From the NCBI RefSeq assembly GCF_000682755.1, contig NZ_AWFF01000087.1:62001-126000 (forward strand): a stretch of 64,000 nucleotides of DNA, written 5' to 3'. The notes beneath the pieces were generated by a model. That model ran no database searches, was not told the origin of the DNA, and saw only the letters and a program-made list of their open reading frames with translations. This DNA comes from Hyphomonas beringensis. Its GTDB lineage: Bacteria > Pseudomonadota > Alphaproteobacteria > Caulobacterales > Hyphomonadaceae. The position numbers were made by a program, and so were the translations under genes. Below are positions 25,629-34,509 of this stretch, in pieces; the stretch's first letter is position 1; the number at the start of each line of letters is the position of its first letter.

Positions 25629-26540
25629 ATGACCGAGACAATGAAAGGCCCGCTGCGGGCACCCGCACAAATGCTGCAGGACCAATCCTATGGGGGCCAT
25701 AAGAGCCTGCATGATGATTCTGAGGCCGAGCGGCTGGGCATCAAGGCAGGGCCGATTGAAGGCCCGACGCATTTCAGCCAGTTCGTGCCATATCTGGTCG
25801 AGATCTGGGGCAATGACTGGTTCGAGCGCGGATGCTTTTCCAGCCACTTCCTGAACATGGTGTTCGAGGGTGAGAAAGTCCGCGTGGAAGTGGACCGTCC
25901 GGCGCCTGGCGAAACCCGCACCACCTGCCGCGCCTTCAAGGAAGACGGCACACCCGTTCTGGAAGCCAGCGCCTCTATCGGCCCGGACCATGGCGTGCCG
26001 CTGCTGGAAGAACGCATGGCCAAGCTGCGCCCGGCGGGCGACCTGGTGATCCTGTCTGACATGAAAGTGGGCATGACCGGCGTGAAGGACGAAACCGTCA
26101 CCATGGGTCCTGACCAGCATATGGGCGACCTTTATCCATTCTCCCTGGCTGACAAGCTGAAAGTGATCACAGAGCCGATGGACCTCTACCATGATGTGTC
26201 TGCCAGCCCGTGGGGCAAGCCGGTCGTGCCGATGGAAATGGTCAGTGTGCTGGGCAATTATACCGCTCATCAAGCGAAATTCCCGGTCAAGCAGCCAGCC
26301 ATTGGCCTGTTTGCAGACCTGCAGGTGCGCATGATCGACGGCCCGCTTCTGGTGGGCGAGACCTATATCCTGCGCCGTGAGATCGTCGCGCTGGGGCAAA
26401 GCCGCCGTGTGGAGAATTACTGGGTCAGCACGAAATTCTATGATGCCTCAGGTAAGAAGCTGGTGGCTGATATGCTGCTGAACCATGGTGTGCTGAAGGC
26501 CAGCTATCCGGACTATCCGAAAGAGCTGTTGCCGTCATAG
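25629..26540 (+). CDS. Hot-dog fold (MaoC-like) hypothetical protein
   Basis: A 303-residue soluble protein. Two alpha/beta halves of similar layout, each with a FERGCFSSHFLNMVFEG or LFADLQVRMIDGPLLVGETY segment, suggest a double hot-dog fold of the MaoC dehydratase or thioesterase type. The usual MaoC catalytic Asp/His pair is not clearly seen, so the activity may differ. AAGGAG stands 7 bases before the ATG. It sits between the MFS carrier and a dehydrogenase, 10 bases before the latter, so it very likely belongs to the same pathway. Acyl-CoA binding is inference. Confidence 0.65.
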   Translation: MTETMKGPLRAPAQMLQDQSYGGHKSLHDDSEAERLGIKAGPIEGPTHFSQFVPYLVEIWGNDWFERGCFSSHFLNMVFEGEKVRVEVDRPAPGETRTTCRAFKEDGTPVLEASASIGPDHGVPLLEERMAKLRPAGDLVILSDMKVGMTGVKDETVTMGPDQHMGDLYPFSLADKLKVITEPMDLYHDVSASPWGKPVVPMEMVSVLGNYTAHQAKFPVKQPAIGLFADLQVRMIDGPLLVGETYILRREIVALGQSRRVENYWVSTKFYDASGKKLVADMLLNHGVLKASYPDYPKELLPS

Positions 26541-26550
26541 GAGGCGAAAG

Positions 26551-27588
26551 ATGAAAGGCCTGCTGTATCAGGGCACACGGGACATCGTGTATGGCGATGC
26601 GCCGGAACTGAAACCGGAAGACACACGGAGCGCCATCGTGAAGGTGACGGCCTGCGGGATATGCGGGTCTGACCTGCACATCTATGAGGGCCACGGCTTC
26701 AGCGAGGAGACCGGATATTGTGTCGGTCACGAAGCCGTTGGCGAAGTGGTGGAAACCGGCAGCGGCGTGTCCCGCTTCAAGGCGGGCGACAGGGTGATGA
26801 TCTCTGCCGCCGTCGGCTGTGGGACGTGTCCGCCCTGTATGGCAGGCCACATCAATGAATGCGAAACGGGCGGCGGGCGCTGTTACGGTTTGGGCCCCGG
26901 CCTGCAAGGCGTGCAGGCGGACTATTGCGTGGTGCCGGTCGCCGATTTCGGCATGGCGAAAATTCCGGATGGCGTGACAGAAGACCAGGCCGTTCTGTTG
27001 ACGGACAATCTGCCGACTGCCTGGCACGGCCTGCATGGGGCAGACATCGAGCCGGGCGATACGGTCGCCGTCGTTGGCTGTGGGCCGATTGGCCTGATGG
27101 CGGTGGAAGGCGCGTTCCTGATGGGCGCGGCGCGCGTGTTCGCGGTAGATCTGGTGGCAGAGCGCCGGGCGCTGGCCGAGGGACTGGGCGCCATCGCGCT
27201 GGACGCGGCCGAGGCCAAGGCGTTGGTGGCCGAACAGACCAAAGGCCGCATGTGCGACAGCGTGGTGGAGTGCGTCGGCGCGGACCCGGCGATCCAACTG
27301 GCGCTGAAGCTGGTGAAGTCTGCGGGCACGGTTTCCTGTATCGGCGTGAACCAGAGCATGGATTTCAAATTCCCCATGGCTTTGGCCTTCATCAAGAATC
27401 TGACCTTCCGGACAGGCACCTGCTCTGTGCCGGAGCAATGGCCGGAACTGGTGCCATTGCTGCAAGCTGGTAAGCTGCGGCCAGAGCGGACGATTTCACA
27501 TCACATGCCCTTGTCTGAGGGGGCAGAAGCCTATCGAATGTTTGACGCCCGTGAGAACGGTGCCATGAAGATGATCCTGAAACCTTGA
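26551..27588 (+). CDS. Zinc-dependent medium-chain alcohol dehydrogenase
   Basis: A 345-residue MDR-type NAD(P)-dependent dehydrogenase. Catalytic zinc ligands are seen as Cys in ACGICGSD, His-Glu in GHEAVGEV; the structural zinc site is intact (CGTCPPC followed by NEC). The Rossmann domain follows with VGCGPIGLMAVEGA. Length is typical. Substrate cannot be read from the sequence; its company (ACAD10/11-like kinase, hot-dog protein) suggests oxidation of a hydroxy acid, alcohol or polyol derivative. Its stop lies 14 bases before the ATG of the secreted amidohydrolase. Confidence 0.92.
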   Translation: MKGLLYQGTRDIVYGDAPELKPEDTRSAIVKVTACGICGSDLHIYEGHGFSEETGYCVGHEAVGEVVETGSGVSRFKAGDRVMISAAVGCGTCPPCMAGHINECETGGGRCYGLGPGLQGVQADYCVVPVADFGMAKIPDGVTEDQAVLLTDNLPTAWHGLHGADIEPGDTVAVVGCGPIGLMAVEGAFLMGAARVFAVDLVAERRALAEGLGAIALDAAEAKALVAEQTKGRMCDSVVECVGADPAIQLALKLVKSAGTVSCIGVNQSMDFKFPMALAFIKNLTFRTGTCSVPEQWPELVPLLQAGKLRPERTISHHMPLSEGAEAYRMFDARENGAMKMILKP

Positions 27589-27602
27589 GGGGAGAGCCAA
27601 AT

Positions 27603-28907
27603 ATGCAAGGCAAGTTAATGAAAGCCGCTGCGAGTGCAGCTTTGGTCGCGGGCACGGTGTTTGGCGCTGGCGGCAGCGCCTTTGCGCAGGACGCGGTGAT
27701 CCATGCCGGGCACCTTCTGGCCAAGCCGGGCGAGGGGTACAAGACCAAGCAGACGATTACCGTGAAAGACGGCAAGATCGTCTCCGTCGAGGCGGGCTAC
27801 AAGAAAGCGCCGCGGGGTGTTGAGGTGATTGATCTGCGTGACGCCTATGTGATGCCGGGCATGATCGACAGCCATGTGCACATCACCAGCGAGACCAGCC
27901 CGACAGGCCGGATAGAGATGTTCGAGAACACGGATGTCGACAGCGCTTTCAAGGGCGCGGGCTTTGCCTACAAGACGCTGCTGGCCGGGTTCACAACCGT
28001 GCAGGATGTTGGCGGGTCCAATGAAGCAGTCTTTGGCCTGCGTGATGCGATTGAAGCTGGCCAGGTGCCAGGCCCCCGGATGCGCGCAGCAGGCCGGGCG
28101 GTAGCTGTCACCGGTGGCCATGGGGACATCAATGGCTATTCCCCGGTCGTTATGGCGATGTTCACAGGCTCCAATATCTGCAATGGCGCCGACGATTGTC
28201 GCCGGGCAGTGCGCCAACAGATCAAGGAAGGCGCCGATGTGATCAAGATCACCGCGACGGGCGGCGTGCTGTCCAATACGCGCGCGGGCCTTGAGCAGCA
28301 ATTCACCAATGATGAACTGTCGGCCATTGTCGAGGCAGCACATTCCATGGGCCGTCAGGTGACGGCGCACGCGCATGGCAAGGGCGGCATTGACTCGGCC
28401 TTGCGCGCGGGTGTGGATTCCATTGAGCATGGTTCCTATACAGATGAAGAGACGATCGAACTGTTCAAGGAGTATGACGCAACGCTGGTGCCGACTGTTC
28501 TGGCTGGCGCAACGGTGACAGGCTGGGTGAATGAGCCCTGGCTGCCGGCGGCGAGCCGCGAGAAGGCCGCGATTGTTGGCCCGCATATGATCGATATGCT
28601 GCGCATGGCCCATGCTGGCGGTGTGAATGTGGCGTTCGGCACGGATACGGGCGTCTCCCGCCATGGCCAGAACGCGGAGGAGTTGCCGCTGATGGTGGAT
28701 GCCGGGTTCACGCCAGAAGAGGCGCTGCGCTCTGCTACGGTGATCGCGTCAGAGCATGTCGAGATGGATGAACAGATCGGTACGATTGAGACCGGGAAAT
28801 ATGCTGACATCATCGCGGTGGAAGGCGATCCGCTGAAGGACATCAACGAGATGCTGGACGTGGATTTCGTGATGAAAGGCGGCACTGTCTATAAAGGCGG
28901 CAACTAA
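27603..28907 (+). CDS. Secreted metal-dependent amidohydrolase (Xaa-Pro/Xaa-Lys/Arg dipeptidase-like)
   Basis: A 434-residue protein with a Sec signal peptide (about 1-30, ending near GSAFAQDA), so it works in the periplasm. The amidohydrolase barrel shows the metal motif IDSHVHITS, VIKITATGGVLS with the bridging Lys, TAHAHGKGG, IEHGSYTDEE and FGTDTGVSRHG. The family includes dipeptidases of the kind characterised from Caulobacter (Cc2672-like) and imidazolonepropionase relatives. GGGGAG in the gap fixes ATG 27603. Periplasmic location suggests that it processes imported material before uptake. Substrate class is inferred from similarity. Confidence 0.88.
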   Translation: MQGKLMKAAASAALVAGTVFGAGGSAFAQDAVIHAGHLLAKPGEGYKTKQTITVKDGKIVSVEAGYKKAPRGVEVIDLRDAYVMPGMIDSHVHITSETSPTGRIEMFENTDVDSAFKGAGFAYKTLLAGFTTVQDVGGSNEAVFGLRDAIEAGQVPGPRMRAAGRAVAVTGGHGDINGYSPVVMAMFTGSNICNGADDCRRAVRQQIKEGADVIKITATGGVLSNTRAGLEQQFTNDELSAIVEAAHSMGRQVTAHAHGKGGIDSALRAGVDSIEHGSYTDEETIELFKEYDATLVPTVLAGATVTGWVNEPWLPAASREKAAIVGPHMIDMLRMAHAGGVNVAFGTDTGVSRHGQNAEELPLMVDAGFTPEEALRSATVIASEHVEMDEQIGTIETGKYADIIAVEGDPLKDINEMLDVDFVMKGGTVYKGGN

Positions 28908-29025
28908 AGCGGGGACTTCCCCTCAGCCGCGAAGCTTTTTGACTTTGCCGTATAAAGGCCGGAAAGTCAGGACAGAGTCGCCCATACAGCAACGTGCAGA
29001 AGGCACGCAGGAAAGGGAAAGCAGA

Positions 29026-29925
29026 ATGAAGTTCAGCGGTCTTCTCGCAGGCGCGGTGTCAGGCATTGCAATGCTCAACCTGGCGGCCTGTGGCGGAGAA
29101 GATGGCGAGGCCGCCAAGGCGGCCTCCAAGAACTCGGCGGATGACGTGCAATGCGTTCAGCTCGCGCCCGGCGACTATTATTGGGATGGCAGCAATTTTG
29201 TCGTCTCGGGCCCGGCCCTGCCAGGCAAGGCAGAGACGGCGCCCCGCTCTACAGCGGCGTCTGTTCCGGCGGAGTCCGGCTGGGCGGCCGAGATGGAGCG
29301 GAGCTTTCCCGATCTCGGTTTTCCCTGGATGGGCCTGCATGCGCGTGAGCCCGTTGCCGTGCTGACCGGGATCGCGCCGGATGCCAATGCAAAGCAGACA
29401 GGGTTTGCTGCAGGCAAAGCCGCCGTGCAGGAAAATGCGGCGGCGTCTGGTGTGACGCTGATCGTGGATGGCATCAGCCTGGAGAATGCGGAGCAGGTGA
29501 CGCAGAACGGCCCCGGCGCCGCGCTGACGACGCTGATCCAAAAGGGGGCATCACGGCAGACATGTCAGGCTGCCTTCAACGAGACGATGGAGGGGCGCAC
29601 CATTCTGTTCCAGAGCAATCTGGCAATCGTGTCTCCGACCAGTCAAAGTTTGCTCGATGCATTGACGGGCGTTGCCCTTCTCTGCGAAGATCATTCTATC
29701 GAGATCGGGGGTCATACGGACTCGCGTGGATCCAATGACTATAACGAGATCATTTCCCAGCAGCGCGCAGATGCCGTGCGGGACTACATGATCGAAAAAG
29801 GCGTCGATCCTGACGCGCTGACGGCCAAGGGCTATGGCGAATCCCGCCCGCTGGACCCGGCAGAAAATTACAAAGCCTGGGCGAAAAACCGCCGGATGGA
29901 ATTCAAGGTTTCAGGGCGCCGCTAG
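29026..29925 (+). CDS. OmpA-like lipoprotein
   Basis: A 299-residue lipoprotein with lipobox LAAC. The middle is Ala/Gly-rich and unassigned. The C-terminal part holds a full OmpA-like domain: LFQSNLAIVSPTSQSLL start, GGHTDSRGSNDYNEIIS, RADAVRDYMIEKGV, LTAKGYGESRPL and NRRMEFKV. It should sit in the outer membrane (or inner membrane) and bind peptidoglycan. The start is fixed by the short signal peptide at 29026; an upstream in-frame start at 28939 would add 29 polar residues. Stands alone 118 bases after the amidohydrolase. Confidence 0.9.
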   Translation: MKFSGLLAGAVSGIAMLNLAACGGEDGEAAKAASKNSADDVQCVQLAPGDYYWDGSNFVVSGPALPGKAETAPRSTAASVPAESGWAAEMERSFPDLGFPWMGLHAREPVAVLTGIAPDANAKQTGFAAGKAAVQENAAASGVTLIVDGISLENAEQVTQNGPGAALTTLIQKGASRQTCQAAFNETMEGRTILFQSNLAIVSPTSQSLLDALTGVALLCEDHSIEIGGHTDSRGSNDYNEIISQQRADAVRDYMIEKGVDPDALTAKGYGESRPLDPAENYKAWAKNRRMEFKVSGRR

Positions 29926-29945
29926 AGCGCTGTTCTGTGCAAACT

Positions 29946-29980
29946 GCCCCTGTTGCCTTCCGGCAGCAGGGGCTTTTGTT
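29946..29980 (+). terminator. Rho-independent terminator of the OmpA lipoprotein
   Basis: GCCCCTG pairs with CAGGGGC with an inner TTGCC/GGCA stem, followed by the U-tract TTTTGTT. It stands 20 bases after the lipoprotein stop and next to the end of the convergent DUF2855 gene. Confidence 0.85.
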
Positions 29981-29989
29981 ATCTGGAGA

Positions 29990-31060
29990 TCAGAGCGACA
30001 GGATCAGGCCCTCTGACGGGCTGACCTCAGCGTCGAGCGTTTTGGTCCAGGCGTCAGAAATCTCGGTTTCGCCACTGGCATGCACCGGCGTGATGAATGT
30101 CTTTGACGCTGTGTAGAATGAGACCAGCGCCTCCATGAGGCGTTTGTTCAAGGTTTCTGCGCCCAGCTCTTTCGCACGGGTGGCGGCGTAAGTTGGGACA
30201 AAGAAGAATTCCGGTTGCGGATCTGGCAGCTGGATCGGCGCGCGATTGCCTTCCCAGTCTGTCACACCGATGACGAGGCTGCGCACTAGCCGGTCTTTCA
30301 GCGCATTGTGGATGTCTGCCGTCAGAGAGGGGCGGCCGAGAAAGTCCACAAAGGCAGTGAGCCCGCGCGCATGCAGGCGGTCTGCATCGGAATACGTCCG
30401 TACACGACCGTAGAGGCCGGTGGATTCGACAAAGGCCTTGTTACGCTCTGATGTCAGGGCAACCGTATCCACATGGCCGCGCAGTTTCAGGCAATGGGCC
30501 AGGGCGAGCGCCGTCTTGGACGATCCCGAGGAGATGACCACGGTTTCCGGAACATCATTGCTGCTTTCCATCAGGCAGTCATCAATCATCCAGCCTGTCG
30601 TGAAGAGCGGGCGGAACAGCATCTGCTGGTCCTCGAAGTCTGCGTCATAGGAAGTGTCCGTCGCAGTATCGATATAGGTGTTATAGATCGGCGCAAGCTC
30701 CTTGCGATGGACCGCGCCATCCATGAAGCCTGCCGGGCTGATCTTGATCGGCTGAATGTCGAACTCGGTCGAGATCGGGAGATAGCCATAAACACGCTGG
30801 CCGGGGGTGACGCCTTCAACTTTTGAGGCTGTAACCGTGGCAAAGCCCCAGACCGGGACGCGCCCCATGGCCGGGTCGCTGGCCGGGTAGAAATCCCAAT
30901 ACTTCATCGCATCGCCAAAGGTCGCGTAGGTGACATTGTTGGCGGTGAGGGCGAATGTATCGACCTTCAGGCGCGCATGGCCCTCTGCCAGATCGGGCAG
31001 GTGTGTCGGGGTCCAGCTGGTGTCGCGCAGGTCGCTGCGGCGGATCAGGAAATCACTCAT
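29990..31060 (-). CDS. DUF2855 family protein
   Basis: A 356-residue soluble protein of the DUF2855 family. A beta-rich N-terminal part (LKVDTFALTANNVTY, WGFATV) and a Rossmann-like C-terminal region (ETVVISSGSSKTALALAHCL) give it an MDR-like outline without zinc motifs. Function is unknown. It is the last gene of a four-gene operon with an enoyl-CoA hydratase and two P450s; the ATG at 31060 overlaps the hydratase stop by 4 bases. A reductase or isomerase role on the P450 product is inference from neighbours. Confidence 0.85.
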   Translation of the reverse strand: MSDFLIRRSDLRDTSWTPTHLPDLAEGHARLKVDTFALTANNVTYATFGDAMKYWDFYPASDPAMGRVPVWGFATVTASKVEGVTPGQRVYGYLPISTEFDIQPIKISPAGFMDGAVHRKELAPIYNTYIDTATDTSYDADFEDQQMLFRPLFTTGWMIDDCLMESSNDVPETVVISSGSSKTALALAHCLKLRGHVDTVALTSERNKAFVESTGLYGRVRTYSDADRLHARGLTAFVDFLGRPSLTADIHNALKDRLVRSLVIGVTDWEGNRAPIQLPDPQPEFFFVPTYAATRAKELGAETLNKRLMEALVSFYTASKTFITPVHASGETEISDAWTKTLDAEVSPSEGLILSL

Positions 31061-31812
31061 GTGTCTGCTTTCTTTGCCTTGCCGGTAAAGGCCGCGATTC
31101 TCTGCTGCATGTCAGGTCCCACGCCTTCGCAGTTGAGAATCTCCCATTGCAGGCCGCCGTCAAGGTCTCTGGCATCGGTGGCCTCCAACAGGCGCTTGTT
31201 GGCCGCATGTGAGAAAGGCGAGTTGGAGAGGATTTGCCGGGCGAGGTTTTCTACGGCGGCGTCAAATTCGCTATCGGGGTAGACATGTTCGGCCAGGCCG
31301 ATGCGGTGGGCTTCGGCGGCGCCGAACATCTCCGCGGTAAACATCAGCCGCTTGGCGGTGGCGATGCCGACGCGGCGGGGCAGGCGCTGGCTCATCCCCC
31401 AGACCGGGGTCAGCGCCCATTTGGCATGCGTATCGCCAAAGCGGGCGCTCTCTGCAGCGACGATGAAGTCTGCCGCCAGCGCCACTTCCAGTGCGCCGGT
31501 ATAGCAATGGCCATGCACAGCGGCGATGACCGGCTTGGGCAATCGCTCCATCAGGCGCAGAGTTTCCGAATGCCAGCCGGGCGAGGGGACTTTCTCCCCC
31601 TCGGCAATGTCAGCGAGATCGTGGCCGGCGGAGAAGCATTTGCCCGCCCCACGCAGCACGACGCAGTGAACACTGTCATCGGTCTGGATATCCAGCACAT
31701 TTTGGCGCAGCTCTCGGAAAACGCCCACAGTGAGGGCATTCAGCTTGTCCGGGCGATTCAGGGTGAGAGTGGCGAGGCCATCCTTGTCCTGACGAAGTAC
31801 GAGATCACTCAT
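31057..31812 (-). CDS. Enoyl-CoA hydratase/isomerase family protein
   Basis: A 251-residue crotonase-fold protein. Visible are the CoA oxyanion-hole segments (FSAGHDLADI and HGHCYTGALEVALAADFI) and the DTHAKWALTPVWGM region, where the usual Glu general acid/base positions of hydratases are not obvious, so hydratase, isomerase or hydrolase activity cannot be told apart. The start MSDLVLR (31812) is preferred because it overlaps the P450 stop (ATGA) and upstream in-frame codons read unlike the family. It lies between a P450 and DUF2855 in one operon, suggesting beta-oxidation of a hydroxylated or oxidised CoA ester. Confidence 0.88.
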   Translation of the reverse strand: MSDLVLRQDKDGLATLTLNRPDKLNALTVGVFRELRQNVLDIQTDDSVHCVVLRGAGKCFSAGHDLADIAEGEKVPSPGWHSETLRLMERLPKPVIAAVHGHCYTGALEVALAADFIVAAESARFGDTHAKWALTPVWGMSQRLPRRVGIATAKRLMFTAEMFGAAEAHRIGLAEHVYPDSEFDAAVENLARQILSNSPFSHAANKRLLEATDARDLDGGLQWEILNCEGVGPDMQQRIAAFTGKAKKADT

Positions 31813-33140
31813 GAGCCGAGATCCACCATCAGGCTTGAGATAGCATGCACGAAATTGTTCGGCGCAAGGCTTTGTTCTCCCGTCCATTTGATGTTCGGGA
31901 ACCGCGACAGGATCTGACGATAGGCTGTTTCCAGCTGCATGTTGGCCACGCGCTGGCCCAGGCAGACATGCGGGCCGTGGCCGAAAGCGAGGTGTTCCTT
32001 CGCGTTCTCACGGGTGATGTCGTAGCGGTGCGGATCGGCGAATTTGGCCGGGTCGCGATTGGCGGCGGCATAGTACATGACCACCTTGTCGCCTTCCGCT
32101 ATGGGCTGGTCTCCGAGTTGGGTGTCGGTCGTGGCCGTGCGGCGCATATAGGTGACCGGGCTGACCATACGGATCGACTCGTGCACGAAGTTCGGGAACA
32201 GATCCGGATTGGCGAGCAGTTTTTCCTTCTGGTCCGGAAATTCCGTCAGCAGGCGCATCGTTCCGGATAGGGAGTTGCGTGTCGTGTCATTGCCGGCGAA
32301 AACGATCAGCAGCCATGACCCGTCTAGGAATTCCGGGCTGAGCGGCTTGCCGTCAATCTCCACATTGGCGATGGCGGAGAGCAGATCTTCCTTCGGGTCC
32401 TCACGGCGTTTGGCCAGCATATCGCGGCCATATTCGAACATGGCCTGGATCTCGGTCATGAAGGTCATGATCTGCTCCTGGCTCACATTGCCGAGGCCTT
32501 CCTGCTGGGCCTGGTATTGCGAGGTTTCCAGGAAGTGCATCCAGTGAACCAGCTTTGGCCGGTCTTCGGCCGGGACGCCCAGGATTTCACACAAGGTAAA
32601 CAAGGGCAGTTCGGCGGAGAACATTTCCACCATGTCCACGACCGGGCCCTGCTTTTCCATCGCATCGAGGAGTTCATTGACATAGACCTCCACGCGCTTG
32701 CGCAGCTCCGCAACAAAGCCGGGACGGAAGAAGTGCATATGCTCCATCCGTAGCGGCGTGTGATAGGGCCGGTCCAGATTGATCAGGCTGTTCAGGCTGG
32801 AGGCGTGCAGCAGTGGATGCTTTGGCTGGTCTGGAAGGCCGTACGTCATCAGGATGCCGCCGCGCTGTGACGAATAGGTGGCCGGGTCCAGCTCCACCTG
32901 CTTGATCAGATCATAAGAGGTGACCGCCCAGAAACCGGCGGCAACCTGTTCCGGGTGCCACATGACCGGGGCCTGCTGGCGCATCTGCGCAAAGGCCTCA
33001 TATGTGTAGCCACCATGCCGGGAGAAGACTTCCGGATCGGTCAGGTCGACCGGCGGGGCAAGATCATGAACCGGTTTTCGTTTCGGCGGGGCGGGTGGAA
33101 CTTCCTGCTGGTAGGTGTCTGTGACATTCTGCAGGCTCAT
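31809..33140 (-). CDS. Cytochrome P450 (first of pair, downstream)
   Basis: A 443-residue soluble bacterial P450. Diagnostic motifs: I-helix FAGNDTTRNS, K-helix ESIR, and heme loop FGHGPHVCLGQR with the thiolate Cys393. Length is normal for class I P450s that use a ferredoxin and reductase, which are not in this window. A tight start (GGAGG, 9 bases to ATG 33140) follows the other P450 by 13 bases. Style resembles the CYP125/142/124-like and related clades of steroid, terpene or fatty acid hydroxylases, but I cannot assign one. Its stop overlaps the hydratase start. Confidence 0.95.
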   Translation of the reverse strand: MSLQNVTDTYQQEVPPAPPKRKPVHDLAPPVDLTDPEVFSRHGGYTYEAFAQMRQQAPVMWHPEQVAAGFWAVTSYDLIKQVELDPATYSSQRGGILMTYGLPDQPKHPLLHASSLNSLINLDRPYHTPLRMEHMHFFRPGFVAELRKRVEVYVNELLDAMEKQGPVVDMVEMFSAELPLFTLCEILGVPAEDRPKLVHWMHFLETSQYQAQQEGLGNVSQEQIMTFMTEIQAMFEYGRDMLAKRREDPKEDLLSAIANVEIDGKPLSPEFLDGSWLLIVFAGNDTTRNSLSGTMRLLTEFPDQKEKLLANPDLFPNFVHESIRMVSPVTYMRRTATTDTQLGDQPIAEGDKVVMYYAAANRDPAKFADPHRYDITRENAKEHLAFGHGPHVCLGQRVANMQLETAYRQILSRFPNIKWTGEQSLAPNNFVHAISSLMVDLGS

Positions 33141-33153
33141 TGGTATTTCCTCC

Positions 33154-34488
33154 CTAGAATTTATACCTCACGGGTATGGACTTTGGTCCGCCCACGAAGT
33201 TTGCCTTGATGTGCGTTGGCTCTCCGGCCAATTCGATGGATTTCAGGCGCGAGAACAATTCCTCGTAAATCGCCTGCATTTCAAGGCGCGCCAAATGCAT
33301 GCCGAGGCACATATGGCCGCCATGGCCAAACGAGATCAGCTTGTTGGGGCTGCGCGTGATGTCAAACGTATACGGATTGTCAAAAATCTCTTCATCGCGG
33401 TTTCCGGATGGGTAGCAAAGCAGCAGGCTTTCCCCCTTCAGGATCTTGCGGCCGCGCATCTCATAATCATCCTGCGCTGTGCGCATGAAGTGCTTCACCG
33501 GCGTCGTCCAGCGGATCGCTTCATCCACAGCGGTGCGGGAGACGCCTTTCGGGTCTTCCATCATCTTTTTCAGCTGATCCGGATTCTGCAGCATGCCGAG
33601 AATGCCGCCGCCGGTGGACGCGCTGGTCGTGTCATGGCCGGCAGCAGCCACGATGACATAATAGCTCATCGCTTCCAATTGGCCGATCGGTTCGTCATCC
33701 ACCATGCCATTGGCAATGACGGTGGAGACATCGTCGCGCGGTGTGGCGCGGCGGTCTGCTGTGATGTTGGTGAAGTACATGAAGAATTCGGCGAGCGTCG
33801 CATTGATCGAGGCGAGGCCTTTTTCGACATCCTGATCTTCGGCGAGTGTCTTGTCGCGCATCAGGTCTTCATCCTGGGCGCCGAAGATTTCCTGGGTCAG
33901 CTTCAGCATCATCGGCTCGTCGCTTTCCGGAACGCCGAGGATCTGCATGATGACGCGGAGGGGATAATACAGGGCGATGTCGCGCTGGAAATCACACTCG
34001 CCGCCAAGGTCTTCCATCCGGTCGACATACTCCCTGGCGATGCTGCGGATGGCGTCTTCGCGCTTTTTCACATTCTGCGGCATGAACCATTCCTGGGTCA
34101 GGTGGCGCAGCTTGTAGTGCATCGGGTCATCCAGCTGGACGAGCGTCTTGAGAAGATGCGGGCCGCCGGTCTGGGCGTAGACGCCTGCCTCGGTTTCCGC
34201 ATAGGACAGCATCTCCCGCTCGCCATTGGTGAACAGCTTGTTCTGGCGGCTGACTTCCATGATGTCGGCATGCTTGGTGACGGCCCAGAAAGGACGGAAC
34301 TTTTCAGGTTCGCACCAGGCCAGAGGATCTTCCGCCCGCAGGCGTTTGAAAGCCGCGTCCAGCTGTGCAGGATCAGCGTACACTGCCGGAGAGACAATAT
34401 CCTCGCACGTCGCGACCGCCGCTGCGCTCATCGTCCGGCCGGAATCCTTTTTGGTCTCGGGCGGTGTTGCAAGGGCAGTGTCGGCCAT
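33154..34488 (-). CDS. Cytochrome P450 (upstream of pair)
   Basis: A 444-residue P450 with I-helix AAGHDTTSAS, K-helix EAIR and heme loop FGHGGHMCLGMHLA (thiolate Cys394). It resembles its neighbour only at family level, so the pair is not a recent tandem duplication. No redox partner is next to it. It is first in the operon P450-P450-hydratase-DUF2855. TGGAGAG precedes ATG 34488 and only 21 bases separate it from the rluB stop, without a clear terminator, so transcription from the rluB promoter may run in. Confidence 0.95.
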   Translation of the reverse strand: MADTALATPPETKKDSGRTMSAAAVATCEDIVSPAVYADPAQLDAAFKRLRAEDPLAWCEPEKFRPFWAVTKHADIMEVSRQNKLFTNGEREMLSYAETEAGVYAQTGGPHLLKTLVQLDDPMHYKLRHLTQEWFMPQNVKKREDAIRSIAREYVDRMEDLGGECDFQRDIALYYPLRVIMQILGVPESDEPMMLKLTQEIFGAQDEDLMRDKTLAEDQDVEKGLASINATLAEFFMYFTNITADRRATPRDDVSTVIANGMVDDEPIGQLEAMSYYVIVAAAGHDTTSASTGGGILGMLQNPDQLKKMMEDPKGVSRTAVDEAIRWTTPVKHFMRTAQDDYEMRGRKILKGESLLLCYPSGNRDEEIFDNPYTFDITRSPNKLISFGHGGHMCLGMHLARLEMQAIYEELFSRLKSIELAGEPTHIKANFVGGPKSIPVRYKF

Positions 34489-34509
34489 GATGCTCTCCAG
34501 TCAGTGGTT

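Noticed and set aside
30262-30290. TGTCACA within the DUF2855 gene as ECF41 promoter
   Set aside because: No CGTC at 16 bases, and it lies inside a coding region.
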